A stretch of DNA of 64,000 bases from Rhodobacterales bacterium 52_120_T64 (GTDB lineage Bacteria > Pseudomonadota > Alphaproteobacteria > Rhodobacterales > Rhodobacteraceae): positions 21,392 to 85,391 of the forward strand of contig MABA01000020.1 of the NCBI GenBank assembly GCA_002162875.1. The letters run 5' to 3'. The notes under the pieces were generated by a model. It was given only the letters and a program-made list of their open reading frames with translations. It made no database searches and had not been told where the DNA came from. Below, one piece after another: positions 35,735 through 44,892 of this stretch. Made by a program: the position numbers and the translations under genes. How positions within the stretch are numbered: the stretch's first letter is position 1; each line of letters begins with the position of its first letter.

Positions 35735-36428
35735 GTTCCTGCGATCTATCAATCAAATAGAGCATAGCTTCCGCAGCCAGCCGGCCATCATGCGCGGCAA
35801 TCGCACTAATTACGGCTTCATGCCTTTTGTGTGACTCCAGCCGCTCGTTTGGTGCAGAGCTTGATATTCTAAAACTTGCTGCGAGCGCAGACTCTATGGT
35901 GTTTCCCAACGGAACTAGCATCTGATTGCCGGACGCCAACAAAATTATATGGTGATATCGGAGATCAGGTTCAATTCCTTTTTCGAAATCATCGCCAGCG
36001 TCAACCATTTCTTGATATGCTTGCCGTAAAGCTGCGAGTTCGTCATCCGAAATACGATTGGCGGCAAGTTTGGCTGCCGCTGGTTCGATCATGCGGCGCA
36101 GTTCAAACAAATCGTATGCATTTTTCTTCGTAGGTTTATTGGCAAAAACCCATTTCAACACATCTGGATCCAGATGGTTCCAGCTATTCGACGAAGTGAC
36201 ACGAGTTCCAATTCGAGGTCGCGACTCGATCATACCCTTTTCAGAAAGAACCTTCATAGCTTCGCGTACTACGGTTCTGCTAACGTCGAGTTCTGTACCA
36301 AACACCGATTCATCAGGAAGTTGTTCGCCTGGTTCCCAGTCACCACGCGCGATGCGATTGCCAACTTCTTCAACAATTTGGCCATGAATTCCACGGCGCG
36401 CGCGTCTTCGACTGGTTGTGATGCTCAC
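35712..36428 (-). CDS. GntR family (FadR/FCD) transcriptional regulator
   Basis: A 238-residue regulator. The N-terminal GntR winged helix (residues 10-75: I-V-E-E-V-G-N-R-I-A-R-G-D-W-E-P-G-E-Q-L, then V-S-R-T-V-V-R-E-A-M-K-V-L) precedes an all-helical FCD ligand domain (about 95-230), with metal-site type residues in E-P-D-L-R-Y-H-H near 157. FCD regulators commonly bind uronates, aldonates or their keto-deoxy derivatives, in keeping with the genes on both sides. The start is GTG at 36428. The 207-base gap to the otn operon contains no gene. Confidence 0.9.
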   Translation of the reverse strand: MSITTSRRRARRGIHGQIVEEVGNRIARGDWEPGEQLPDESVFGTELDVSRTVVREAMKVLSEKGMIESRPRIGTRVTSSNSWNHLDPDVLKWVFANKPTKKNAYDLFELRRMIEPAAAKLAANRISDDELAALRQAYQEMVDAGDDFEKGIEPDLRYHHIILLASGNQMLVPLGNTIESALAASFRISSSAPNERLESHKRHEAVISAIAAHDGRLAAEAMLYLIDRSQELILSIID

Positions 36429-36635
36429 GCTAACCGCTCTTTCCTAATTTTTTTGCGATTGATCTCGGATAAAACATCTCGGCCGAAACCTAAGTGGCTT
36501 CGACGACTCTGATATCAAGCTCAATTTAATCACTATTATAGGTTGCCAGCATTTTCGGCAAGTTAGATTCAATAATCCAGCAGAAACATAGTGTTCATCA
36601 ATGATAATTTGAAAATGGGGGGGGAGCTTGAAGAT

Positions 36636-37400
36636 TCAGACTATTGCCTTCACCCAACCAAGACCCTCATCTGTAGAGCCACGTGGCTTGTACTCGGCTC
36701 CAATAAATCCCTTATAGCCAAGATTGTCAATTAATTTCAGTATGTTGCGATAATCTAGTTCACCCTCGTCCGGTTCGGCACGGCTTGGAACTGCCGCGAT
36801 CTGAATGTGACCAGAAATGGGCATCATTTTTTCCAGTAATCTACTGATATCCCCCTGCATAATTTGCAAATGATAGCAGTCAAACATGAGCTTCAAGCTG
36901 TCCGAGCCAATCTCGGCAATAATTTCTGCGGCCTGATCGGCATCCGTCAAGAAGTACCCCGGAGCGTCATGATGGTTGAGTGGCTCAATCAAAAGGGTAA
37001 TTCCGTGCGGTTCTGCTTTTGCAAGACCATAACGCAGGTTCGTTACCAATGTGGAATGCGCAACGGCGCCCTCTGCGAAACCAGCCATTACGTGAATATT
37101 TTTCGTTCCAATCGCAACCGCATATTCTATGGCTTGATCAATCGCGAAACGCGCCTCAACCTCTCGACCAGCTAATGCGCTCAGCCCGTTTTCACCGGCA
37201 TCAAGGTTACCGCGATCAGTGTTAAGGCCCAACATCTCCAGACCTGATTCAGAAAGCGCGAACTTTACGTCTTCCGGTTCAACTGCATATGGCCAGTGAC
37301 ACTCAACCGCTTCAAATCCGGCTGCAGCAGCAGCGCGGATCGCATCAGGCAGGCTCAATTCAGTCCATAGAAAGCCTAAGTTTGCAGATAATTTAGTCAT
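36636..37400 (-). CDS. otnI: 2-oxo-tetronate isomerase (hydroxypyruvate isomerase family)
   Basis: A 254-residue xylose-isomerase-like TIM barrel. E-P-L-N near residue 137, F-D-C-Y-H near 175 and a late G-A-E-Y-K-P mark the metal and base residues of the Hyi/OtnI family. OtnI interconverts 2-oxo- and 3-oxo-tetronate in L-threonate and D-erythronate catabolism. The ATG at 37400 shares a base with the stop of the decarboxylase gene (TGATG). It is the last of four tightly packed genes encoding a whole pathway, which makes the OtnI call stronger than hydroxypyruvate isomerase. Confidence 0.88.
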   Translation of the reverse strand: MTKLSANLGFLWTELSLPDAIRAAAAAGFEAVECHWPYAVEPEDVKFALSESGLEMLGLNTDRGNLDAGENGLSALAGREVEARFAIDQAIEYAVAIGTKNIHVMAGFAEGAVAHSTLVTNLRYGLAKAEPHGITLLIEPLNHHDAPGYFLTDADQAAEIIAEIGSDSLKLMFDCYHLQIMQGDISRLLEKMMPISGHIQIAAVPSRAEPDEGELDYRNILKLIDNLGYKGFIGAEYKPRGSTDEGLGWVKAIV

Positions 37401-38050
37401 CAATCCCATTCCACATCAAATTTTAGCACTAGCCCCTGAACCTCGGCATCCGACAGCAACTTCGGGTTCATACCGCGCGTTAGCAATGTAAGGCGTGCGG
37501 TTTCTTCCAGTTCTTCCATAGCATAGACCGCAGCTTGCAGATCTTTGCCAGCGACGACCGGACCGTGATGCGCCAGCAGTACGGCTGAACGTTTACCAAG
37601 CAGGCCACGCACGGCATCACCCATTGCCGGGTCACCCGGCATAAAGTAGGGCAGCAGCTTCACCTTGCCCAACCGCATCACTGAATACGCTGTGATTGGG
37701 GGCAGAACGTTTTCCGGATCTATCTCAGGCAGAACCGAGACTGCAACCGAATGGCAAGAGTGCAAGTGCACTACCGCACCGGTCTTTGCCCCGCGCGTGT
37801 CATAAAACGCAGCGTGAAGTGGCATCTCCTTAGTTGGAGGTTTCCCACCGATCAGTTGCATGTCAGCATCAAAATGCGAAAGTTCCGACGGATCCAAAGC
37901 CCCGAAGCTGCTACCTGTGGGTGATACCAGCAAGCCACCATCCGATAATCTGGCAGAGATATTGCCAGACGCGCCACCCGTCAGGCCGCGATCGAACATG
38001 GATTTGGCCATCGAGCATATACTTTCTCGAAGCTGTGCCTCCTCGCTCAT
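37400..38050 (-). CDS. otnC: 3-oxo-tetronate 4-phosphate decarboxylase (class II aldolase/adducin family)
   Basis: A 216-residue class II aldolase-fold protein. G-L-T-G-G-A-S-G-N-I-S near residue 19 binds phosphate, H-L-H-S near 95 binds metal and L-L-A-H-H-G-P-V-V-A-G-K near 155 supplies a further His. Between a tetronate kinase gene (ATGA overlap) and an OtnI gene, it should decarboxylate 3-oxo-tetronate 4-phosphate to dihydroxyacetone phosphate. By fold alone it could be a fuculose- or ribulose-phosphate aldolase; context favours OtnC. Confidence 0.88.
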   Translation of the reverse strand: MSEEAQLRESICSMAKSMFDRGLTGGASGNISARLSDGGLLVSPTGSSFGALDPSELSHFDADMQLIGGKPPTKEMPLHAAFYDTRGAKTGAVVHLHSCHSVAVSVLPEIDPENVLPPITAYSVMRLGKVKLLPYFMPGDPAMGDAVRGLLGKRSAVLLAHHGPVVAGKDLQAAVYAMEELEETARLTLLTRGMNPKLLSDAEVQGLVLKFDVEWD

Positions 38051-39297
38051 GCGTCCCCCAATACTTTGAGGGCTTTTTCAAAGAAATCGTTCGCACCGAA
38101 GTTACCAGATTTTAGTGCCAAAACCAGCGGAACATCCCCGGTTGCGCGCACTGCCGGAACGCCCGGATCAATCTCCGGTCCAATTTCCAAAGCAGTGATC
38201 CCAAGCCCTTCAACAATAGCGCCAGAGGTCTCACCGCCAGCAGTAATTAGTTTCGTGATCCCGCCAGCCACAAGCTTGCGGGCTACGTCGGCGAACTGTT
38301 CTTCAATCAATCCCGCTATCGTTTCCCGCCCATGTCGATCCTGCGCTTCTTTAACAACTTCTGGGTCAGCCGAGGAATACGCTAAAGGTTGGCTATCTTT
38401 TTTTGACAACAACCAATTGGCGATCACATCCGCGTTTGTTGCGCCGGACACGACATCATCAGCCGTAATCTCGAATGTCGGGTGACTTTTTGCGTATAGT
38501 GCGATTTGCCCACGTGTCGCAATTGAGCAAGAACCTGACAGAATTACGCCTGCGCCATTCTCACCTTGCCATTTGCCAGTGTTTTCAGAAATCATTCCCG
38601 TTTTCCGGAAGTTAGCCGGCAAGCCCAGGGCAATGCCCGAGCCACCTGTGACTAAGCGATGACCTGAGGCTGCTGTGCCAATCTCAAACAAGTCATTATC
38701 ACTAATTGCATCCACGACGATCAAAGAAGGTTCAGTAACACCGTCAAAAGCTTTACCGATAGCATCCGCACCTGACATCACTACCGAAGCTGGCACATGC
38801 GCGATATTCCGTTTGGATTGCGGCGCAAGCCAGCGTCGAAGATCAGCGTCGATCATGGGTGTTAGCGGGTGGTTTTGCATACCCGATTCATTCAGCAACG
38901 CATCATTAACAAATAAATGCCCTTGATAAACCGAGCGCCCCGTAGCAGGGAAAGCCGGACAGACTACGACCCTGTTTTCGCCCAACCTGTCTGCCAAAGC
39001 ATCAGCAACGGGGCCGATATTTCCGTCTTTTGTGCTGTCGAAGGTTGAACAATATTTAAAGAAAATTTGGTGGCACCCTTGTTCAAGCAACCAGTCCAGC
39101 GCTTTCAGCGACTGCCTTACCGCATCTTCCGGCGCGATGGTCCGCGACTTCAGCGAAACAACTCCGGCCTCGACACTCTCATGCGCAAGGCCGGTTGGAA
39201 TTCCACTGTATTGCGTGACCCGCATTCCACCTTTTGCCAATGTACTGGCAAGGTCGGACGAGCCGGTAAAGTCGTCGCCGATACATCCCAGAATCAT
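38047..39297 (-). CDS. otnK: 3-oxo-tetronate kinase (four-carbon acid sugar kinase family)
   Basis: A 416-residue member of the former DUF1537 family. The N-terminal domain starts L-G-C-I-G-D-D-F-T-G-S-S-D and contains F-F-K-Y-C-S-T-F-D-S near residue 80, the substrate-binding signature. The C-terminal nucleotide domain holds G-S-C-S-I-A-T near 255 and T-A-G-G-E-T-S-G-A near 355. OtnK phosphorylates 3-oxo-tetronate at O4. Its ATG shares a base with the stop of the dehydrogenase gene (TGATG), with AGGAG inside that gene as ribosome site. Confidence 0.92.
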   Translation of the reverse strand: MILGCIGDDFTGSSDLASTLAKGGMRVTQYSGIPTGLAHESVEAGVVSLKSRTIAPEDAVRQSLKALDWLLEQGCHQIFFKYCSTFDSTKDGNIGPVADALADRLGENRVVVCPAFPATGRSVYQGHLFVNDALLNESGMQNHPLTPMIDADLRRWLAPQSKRNIAHVPASVVMSGADAIGKAFDGVTEPSLIVVDAISDNDLFEIGTAASGHRLVTGGSGIALGLPANFRKTGMISENTGKWQGENGAGVILSGSCSIATRGQIALYAKSHPTFEITADDVVSGATNADVIANWLLSKKDSQPLAYSSADPEVVKEAQDRHGRETIAGLIEEQFADVARKLVAGGITKLITAGGETSGAIVEGLGITALEIGPEIDPGVPAVRATGDVPLVLALKSGNFGANDFFEKALKVLGDA

Positions 39298-40193
39298 CAG
39301 GAATCTCCTGGAAGTTCGAGGCTGGCATTTCGGGCATAGATTTTGGCAACCGCCGCATCATCTTCACGTCCAAATCCAGCACCCGAAGCTGCAACGAATT
39401 GTTGCAACGCAGCTGCGGTCAAAGGTGCCGAAAACTTCGATCCACGCGCAACATCAGACACAATTCCAAGGTCTTTGACGAAAATATCGACCGCCGAATG
39501 CGGTGTGTAATCACCCTTCGCAATGTGCGCACCACGGTTTTCAAACATCCAGCTTGTCCCTGCGCATTCAGAAATAACTTCGAGCGTTTTTGCAGCATCA
39601 ATCCCTTGAGAAATTCCGAATGTCATAGCTTCGGCAGCTGCCGCGATGTGCACACCGGCCAGTAATTGGTTCACGACCTTCATTGCAGAGCCCGCACCTG
39701 CGGAATTTCCTAGCTCAAAAACTCGCTCGGCCATAGCATCGAGTGCAGGGCGTGCGACCTTGAATGCCGTGGCAGATCCTGATGCCATAACCGTCAGCTG
39801 GCCCGAGGCAGCCTTGACCGAGCCGCCTGAAATCGGAGCATCGAGAAAAAGAACACCCAACTTTTCCAGCCGCGCCTCCATATTACGCGCAAAGTCGGGG
39901 GCAACAGTCGCGCAAGAAATGAACACGGCGCCCTGTTTCATAGTGTCAGCGACACCACTTTCGCCAAACAACACATCCTCTGTCTGGGCTGCATTAAGTA
40001 CAACACTAATAACAATAGAAGCATTGGAAATGGAATCGATGCGTTCAGAAGTGGAGCCTCCATCCGCGCGGAACCGGTTTTCTGCATCGAGGTTCACATC
40101 GATACCACGCACCGTTAACTCACTGTTAAGAAGAGACTTAGCGATGCCATAGCCCATAGAGCCAAGACCGAAAACAACTGTTCGTATCGTCAT
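39297..40193 (-). CDS. ltnD: L-threonate dehydrogenase-like (3-hydroxyisobutyrate dehydrogenase family)
   Basis: A 298-residue beta-hydroxyacid dehydrogenase. The NAD loop is G-L-G-S-M-G-Y-G-I-A near residue 9. The substrate loop D-A-P-I-S-G-G-S near 120 is canonical, and catalytic Lys lies in A-M-K-V-V-N-Q near 172. As first gene of ltnD-otnK-otnC-otnI it should oxidise L-threonate to 2-oxo-tetronate. It is one of four paralogs in the island and, with the one at 52505, keeps the standard S-G-G loop. Confidence 0.88.
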   Translation of the reverse strand: MTIRTVVFGLGSMGYGIAKSLLNSELTVRGIDVNLDAENRFRADGGSTSERIDSISNASIVISVVLNAAQTEDVLFGESGVADTMKQGAVFISCATVAPDFARNMEARLEKLGVLFLDAPISGGSVKAASGQLTVMASGSATAFKVARPALDAMAERVFELGNSAGAGSAMKVVNQLLAGVHIAAAAEAMTFGISQGIDAAKTLEVISECAGTSWMFENRGAHIAKGDYTPHSAVDIFVKDLGIVSDVARGSKFSAPLTAAALQQFVAASGAGFGREDDAAVAKIYARNASLELPGDS

Positions 40194-40208
40194 TTTTTTA
40201 ACCCTCGA

Positions 40209-41057
40209 TTAGCCTTTATAGGATTGCGCTGTCTGTTCCTGCGAACCAAGCCCCTGAATTTCCAAATTCATTACATCGCCATCTTTCAAGAAACGTTGTG
40301 GCTTTTGCCCCATTCCAACACCTTCAGGTGTACCTGTTGCGATGATGTCGCCCGGCACAAGCGCCATAAACCGCGACATGTAGGCGATGATCTCTGCCAC
40401 GCTAAAAATCATATCGGAGGTCGATGAATCCTGCTGTACATCACTATTAAGGCTTAGCTTCAGCGCAAGCGCCTGCGGGTTTGGAACTTCGTCAGCTGTC
40501 ACCAGATAAGGTCCGGTTGGGCCGAAAGTCGGGGCAGATTTGCCCTTGATCCACTGTCCACCCATTTCGATCTGGAATTCACGCTCGGACATGTCGTTTA
40601 TCACGCAATATCCCGCAACATAGGACAACGCATCCTCGACGCTTACATGCTCTGCATGTTTGCCGATAACAACGCCGAGTTCGACTTCCCAGTCAGCTTT
40701 CACCGAGTTCTTGGGGATTACCACAGGATCAAAAGGACCAGACAGGGCCGAAGTTGCTTTTGAAAAAATGATAGGCTCGGTTGGCGGCGTTGCACCTGTT
40801 TCAGCGGCGTGACGCGCATAGTTCAAGCCGATGCAATAAAAATTTGGAACCGAGGCAAGACATGAACCAAGGCGCACTTCTGCGTCAACGATTGGCAGGC
40901 CCTCAACATCCATCGCGCGGATTTTATCAAGCGCATCAACAGATACGGCATCACCCGCAAAATCGTCTACAACGCCTGAGAGGTCACGAATGTTGCCCGC
41001 AGCATCCAAACAGCCAGGCTTTTCCTGACCCTTGGGGCCAAAACGTAAAAATTTCAT
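40209..41057 (-). CDS. Fumarylacetoacetate hydrolase family protein (2,4-diketo-3-deoxy-acid hydrolase-like)
   Basis: A 282-residue FAH-family hydrolase. It begins M-K-F-L-R-F-G-P-K-G-Q-E-K-P-G, the start typical of the group containing 2,4-diketo-3-deoxy-L-fuconate hydrolase and ureidoglycolate-lyase-like proteins. Metal ligands are in D-W-E-V-E-L-G-V-V-I-G near residue 122, with I-N-D-M-S-E-R near 153 and T-G-T-P-E-G-V near 247. It lies directly between an IlvD/Edd dehydratase gene and the ltnD operon. Paired with the dehydratase and the BDH2-like SDR at 49910, it would cleave a diketo acid to pyruvate and a hydroxy acid. Confidence 0.85.
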   Translation of the reverse strand: MKFLRFGPKGQEKPGCLDAAGNIRDLSGVVDDFAGDAVSVDALDKIRAMDVEGLPIVDAEVRLGSCLASVPNFYCIGLNYARHAAETGATPPTEPIIFSKATSALSGPFDPVVIPKNSVKADWEVELGVVIGKHAEHVSVEDALSYVAGYCVINDMSEREFQIEMGGQWIKGKSAPTFGPTGPYLVTADEVPNPQALALKLSLNSDVQQDSSTSDMIFSVAEIIAYMSRFMALVPGDIIATGTPEGVGMGQKPQRFLKDGDVMNLEIQGLGSQEQTAQSYKG

Positions 41058-41068
41058 CTTATAGTTCC

Positions 41069-42856
41069 TTAGTGGTTATCACGCGGTAGATCGCGGTGAA
41101 TTTTTTGATATTTCGGTGCCAGCTCAAGGCACCCGCCTTCGGCCAATTGGCCTACATTGGCACGGTAGATTTCTTGCCATGGCGTTTGATTGTGAAGCTC
41201 CGGTGGTGTCCAATTGGCACGGCGTTCCGCCCATTCTTTATCGTCAACCAACGCGTTAAGGGTGCGCTCGTTCAGATCAAGGCGAACCATGTCACCTGTA
41301 TTCAGAAACGCCAAACCACCACCAACAACTGATTCAGGCGAGGCATTCAAAATCGACGGACTTTCGGAAGTTCCAGACTGACGCCCATCTCCAACCGTCG
41401 GCAGATGCTTAACACCAGCTTTAAGGACAGCATCAGGCGGCTGCATATTCACCACTTCGGCTGATCCGGGATAGCCGACACATCCGACACCGCGCACAAA
41501 CAAAATGCTATTTTCGTCTATTTCCAGCGCTGGATCGTTTAGCGTTTCATGGTAATGCTCCGGACCTTCAAAGACGATTGCGCGGGCTTCAAAAATATTT
41601 TCTGAACCGGGTTTGCTTAAAAACCGCTCGCGGAATTCATCGGAAATCACGCTGGTTTTCATCAGCGCTGAATCAAACAGATTACCGTCCAGCACAAGGA
41701 AGCCAGCGTTCTCACGCATTGGTTTAGCAACGGTCATTATTACATCGTGATCATCACTACGCGCACCCTTAAGGGACTCGCCCATGGGCAAACCGGAAAC
41801 GGTCATAACATCTTCGTGCAACAATCCAGCTTCGACCAATTCGCCCATAACAGCAGGAACACCGCCAGCGCGATAAAAACTTTCGCCAAGATATTTTCCG
41901 GCAGGCTGCATATTCACCAGCAACGGCAAGTCAAATCCGTGCTCCTGCCAATCGCGAATGTTCAGTTCAACACCCATGTGGCGCGCAATCGCTTGCAAAT
42001 GCGGGGGGGCATTGGTTGATCCGCCAATCGCGGTATTTACTCGAATGGCATTCTCGAACGCTTTACGTGTCATAATATCCGAAGGGCGCAGTTCTTCATG
42101 CGCCATCGCCACAATCCGTTTTCCGGTTGCGTATGCCATAGACATACGCTCGCGGAACGGTGCCGGAATAGCGGCACATCCCGGCAAGCTCATGCCTAAC
42201 GCCTCGGCGAGGGAATTCATTGTGCTGGCTGTACCCATAGTATTGCAATGCCCCAAGGAAGGGGCCGATGCACAAACGCGGCTCATGAACTCTTCATAAT
42301 CAATCACGCCTTCGGCCAATAGCCGACGACTTTCCCATACAATCGTACCAGAGCCCGCCAATTCCCCTTTCCACCATCCATCAAGCATTGGACCACCGGA
42401 AAGCGCAATCGCAGGTATGTCGACAGTGGCCGCCCCCATCAACATCGCCGGCGTAGTCTTGTCGCACCCAGTCGTCAGCACCACGGCGTCAATCGGATAA
42501 CCGTGCAGAACTTCGACAAGGCTAAGGTACGCAAGATTTCGATCCAGCGCCGCCGTGGGGCGTTTTCCGGTTTCCTGAATTGGATGCACAGGGAATTCCA
42601 TAGGAATGCCGCCCCCATCGCGAATACCGGCTTTGATCCGGTCCATAAGGAAAACATGTATTTTATTACACGGTGCCAAATCCGATCCGGTCTGGGCAAT
42701 GCCAATAACCGGACGGCCAGATTGCAGCTCGTCGCGCGTGTATTCTTGGTTCTGGTACCGCTCTATATAAAGTGCAGTCATGGCCGGGTTATTAGGATTA
42801 TCGAACCATTCCTGAGAGCGGAACTTTTTATTAGCGCGCATTGACTTGTCGTCCAT
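41069..42856 (-). CDS. IlvD/Edd family sugar-acid dehydratase
   Basis: A 595-residue iron-sulfur dehydratase. Cluster cysteines are readable in L-A-P-C-N-K near residue 61, T-T-G-C-D-K-T-T-P near 129 and L-G-H-C-N-T-M-G near 201. The sequence is closer to aldonate dehydratases (arabinonate, xylonate, fuconate, galactonate) than to dihydroxyacid dehydratase, as shown by E-F-P-V-H-P-I-Q-E and the length. It converts an aldonate to a 2-keto-3-deoxy acid. The ATG at 42856 has GAGGAG before it. It follows a GntR gene on the same strand with a 41-base gap. Confidence 0.9.
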   Translation of the reverse strand: MDDKSMRANKKFRSQEWFDNPNNPAMTALYIERYQNQEYTRDELQSGRPVIGIAQTGSDLAPCNKIHVFLMDRIKAGIRDGGGIPMEFPVHPIQETGKRPTAALDRNLAYLSLVEVLHGYPIDAVVLTTGCDKTTPAMLMGAATVDIPAIALSGGPMLDGWWKGELAGSGTIVWESRRLLAEGVIDYEEFMSRVCASAPSLGHCNTMGTASTMNSLAEALGMSLPGCAAIPAPFRERMSMAYATGKRIVAMAHEELRPSDIMTRKAFENAIRVNTAIGGSTNAPPHLQAIARHMGVELNIRDWQEHGFDLPLLVNMQPAGKYLGESFYRAGGVPAVMGELVEAGLLHEDVMTVSGLPMGESLKGARSDDHDVIMTVAKPMRENAGFLVLDGNLFDSALMKTSVISDEFRERFLSKPGSENIFEARAIVFEGPEHYHETLNDPALEIDENSILFVRGVGCVGYPGSAEVVNMQPPDAVLKAGVKHLPTVGDGRQSGTSESPSILNASPESVVGGGLAFLNTGDMVRLDLNERTLNALVDDKEWAERRANWTPPELHNQTPWQEIYRANVGQLAEGGCLELAPKYQKIHRDLPRDNH

Positions 42857-42897
42857 GTATATTCTCCTCACCGCGATATTCGTCGATGTTCAATAAT

Positions 42898-43596
42898 CTA
42901 TTCTTGGTTTTCTTGATTGGCGAAAACAGTGGCAATGTTTGTAATTGCATCCCTCAGATGCTGCTGAAGCGCGGCGGATGTTTGATCCTTGTCACGCAAC
43001 ACAAGTCCCTCAACTATATTCGCGTGCTCCTGAAGAGTAATAGAGCGTTTTTTGACCCTTCGCCTTGAAGACATAAATCGGGCACGCCAAACTCGCGAAT
43101 TGTACTGCGCGTGAGTTTTTATTAGTGGCAGGTTTTTTGTTGCCGCGACAATTGCTTCGTGAAAGGCCATGTCCGCTGAGAAAAAGTCCAGTGCCTCAGC
43201 TTGGTCTGCTATTGCTATCAATCCCTGGTGCATTGATTGCACGCGATCAAGCTCGTCGGTCGTGATTACTTCGCAGGCGCATTCACCTGCTAAGCCTTCG
43301 AGCGCACTTTGCACTAATATTAGCTGCGTTATTTCGTTCACTGTAGGGTTCGCGACAACCGGGCTCTTTGCTGGAGCCATGATTACCAACCCCTCCCCCT
43401 CAAGAATCAGCAAGGCTTCCCGTAGTGGCGTTCGACTGACGCCAAGCGCCTCGGCGGTCTCGCGTTCAGGTATGTTGCTGCCGGGATTCATTTCACCCAA
43501 AAGTATTTGATTCCTTAGTACATCGGCGATTTTATCGCCAAGCCGTTGGCGCGATATCGTCTGTATTCCGAGCAACTTGTTTCCAGTATTTGCCAA
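42898..43596 (-). CDS. GntR family (FCD) transcriptional regulator
   Basis: A 232-residue regulator with an N-terminal GntR winged helix (residues 15-80: L-G-D-K-I-A-D-V-L-R-N-Q-I-L-L-G and V-S-R-T-P-L-R-E-A-L) and an FCD ligand domain (about 90-215). The start codon appears to be TTG at 43596 with GGTGA before it; no ATG lies near the family start. It heads the leftward dehydratase-FAH-ltnD operon and is divergent from the TRAP operon. A 16-base perfect palindrome of UxuR/ExuR type lies in the shared promoter region and is its probable operator. Confidence 0.9.
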   Translation of the reverse strand: MANTGNKLLGIQTISRQRLGDKIADVLRNQILLGEMNPGSNIPERETAEALGVSRTPLREALLILEGEGLVIMAPAKSPVVANPTVNEITQLILVQSALEGLAGECACEVITTDELDRVQSMHQGLIAIADQAEALDFFSADMAFHEAIVAATKNLPLIKTHAQYNSRVWRARFMSSRRRVKKRSITLQEHANIVEGLVLRDKDQTSAALQQHLRDAITNIATVFANQENQE

Positions 43597-43677
43597 TGTT
43601 GTTCACCGCATTTGATAACAATTCTCTCATATTCATATACTCATATGATCGCGGTGGCGAACGAATTATTATTATTT

Positions 43678-43693
43678 ATTTGGTATACCAAAT
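43678..43693. promoter_or_regulatory. UxuR/ExuR-like palindromic operator
   Basis: ATTTGGTATACCAAAT is a perfect 16-base palindrome whose core TTGGTATACCAA equals the core of E. coli UxuR/ExuR operators. A second, partial copy, GTATACCAATT, lies at 43716-43726. Both sit between the GntR gene and the TRAP operon, so the regulator may control both directions. Confidence 0.7.
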
Positions 43694-43798
43694 TATCTTG
43701 CTAATATTTTTCATCACGTATACCAATTAGTCATACAAATGCAACGACACCTCGGACAACGAGGGTAATCTTCATCCAAAGTTTCAACGGAGGAACAA

Positions 43799-44812
43799 AT
43801 GAAACTTAAAACCTTAATAACAACAACAGCTATGGCTGCCCTAATGGCCGGTGGCGCATTCGCCGCGGAATTCAATCTTCGCATCCAAACGCACCACGCA
43901 CCCGAATCAGTTTCGGGCAAATCCGCCCAGAAATTCATTAATGATGTGGAAGCCATGACTGGCGGACGTGTGGAAATCGAAATGTTCTGGTCTTCTGCCG
44001 TTACGGCATCCGTTGAAGGTTTTGATGCATCCGCATCTGGAATTCTTGACGGTGAAATGCACGGTGGCGCATATCAAACAGGTAAGAACCCTGCGTTCCA
44101 GTTCTATGGCGACCCAATGGGTGGTTACGACACGCCTTGGCAGATGTATTCATTCCTTTATTATGGCGGTGGTCTAGAAGCTGCGAACGAATTGTATGAA
44201 TCCTACAACAACCACCTTGTGGGTTGGTGGGCACCTGGTCAGGAATCCATGTCGTCCTCAAGACCGCTTGCTGGTCCAGCAGATTTGGTAGACTGGAAAT
44301 TCCGTTCGCCTCCGGGTCTTGAAACTGAAATCTTTGCAGGACTGGGCGCGTCCCCGATCGTGATGGATTTCACTGAGATCTTTACCGCACTTGAAACCGG
44401 TATCATTGATGGCGCGGACGCAACGTCCTTGGCTGGTAACGAGTCACTTGGTCTTTACGACATCGTTAAACACGCCACTTACCCTGGTTACCATTCGATG
44501 CCTGCTGACCACGTAGTATTCAATCTGGATGTATGGAACTCGTTCCCTGCGGATATTCAGGCCATCATTGAAGTTGCAACACAAGCGCTGGCTTTGGATA
44601 TGTCTATGCGTACCGACCTTGCAAACAACGAAGCCAAAGTTCGTTTGCAGGAACAGGGCGTAACGCTCTATGATTGGAGCCCTGAAGACCGTGCTGAATT
44701 CCGCGCCGGTGCTCAGAAAGCCTGGGATGGCTGGGCCGCGAAAACTCCAGAAGCCGCGGCTGCTGTTGAATCGCACCGCGTATTCCTTCGCCGGATGGGT
44801 ATGATCGATTAA
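43799..44812 (+). CDS. TRAP transporter substrate-binding protein (DctP family)
   Basis: A 337-residue periplasmic binding protein. Residues 1-22 are a signal peptide ending A-G-G-A-F-A-A. The mature protein has the DctP pattern: A-P-E-S-V-S-G-K-S-A-Q-K-F near residue 40, K-F-R-S-P-P-G-L-E near 165 with the Arg that usually binds a carboxylate, and A-L-E-T-G-I-I-D-G-A-D near 198. It should capture an organic acid, probably a sugar acid given the genes around. GGAGGAACAA before the ATG is a very strong ribosome site. Confidence 0.92.
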   Translation: MKLKTLITTTAMAALMAGGAFAAEFNLRIQTHHAPESVSGKSAQKFINDVEAMTGGRVEIEMFWSSAVTASVEGFDASASGILDGEMHGGAYQTGKNPAFQFYGDPMGGYDTPWQMYSFLYYGGGLEAANELYESYNNHLVGWWAPGQESMSSSRPLAGPADLVDWKFRSPPGLETEIFAGLGASPIVMDFTEIFTALETGIIDGADATSLAGNESLGLYDIVKHATYPGYHSMPADHVVFNLDVWNSFPADIQAIIEVATQALALDMSMRTDLANNEAKVRLQEQGVTLYDWSPEDRAEFRAGAQKAWDGWAAKTPEAAAAVESHRVFLRRMGMID

Positions 44813-44892
44813 TTCAATCTAACTTCCAAAAAAGTGATGAGCCTGATGGCTCATCACAACCGTCTAACAAAACAAAATACCTGGGGATGCTA

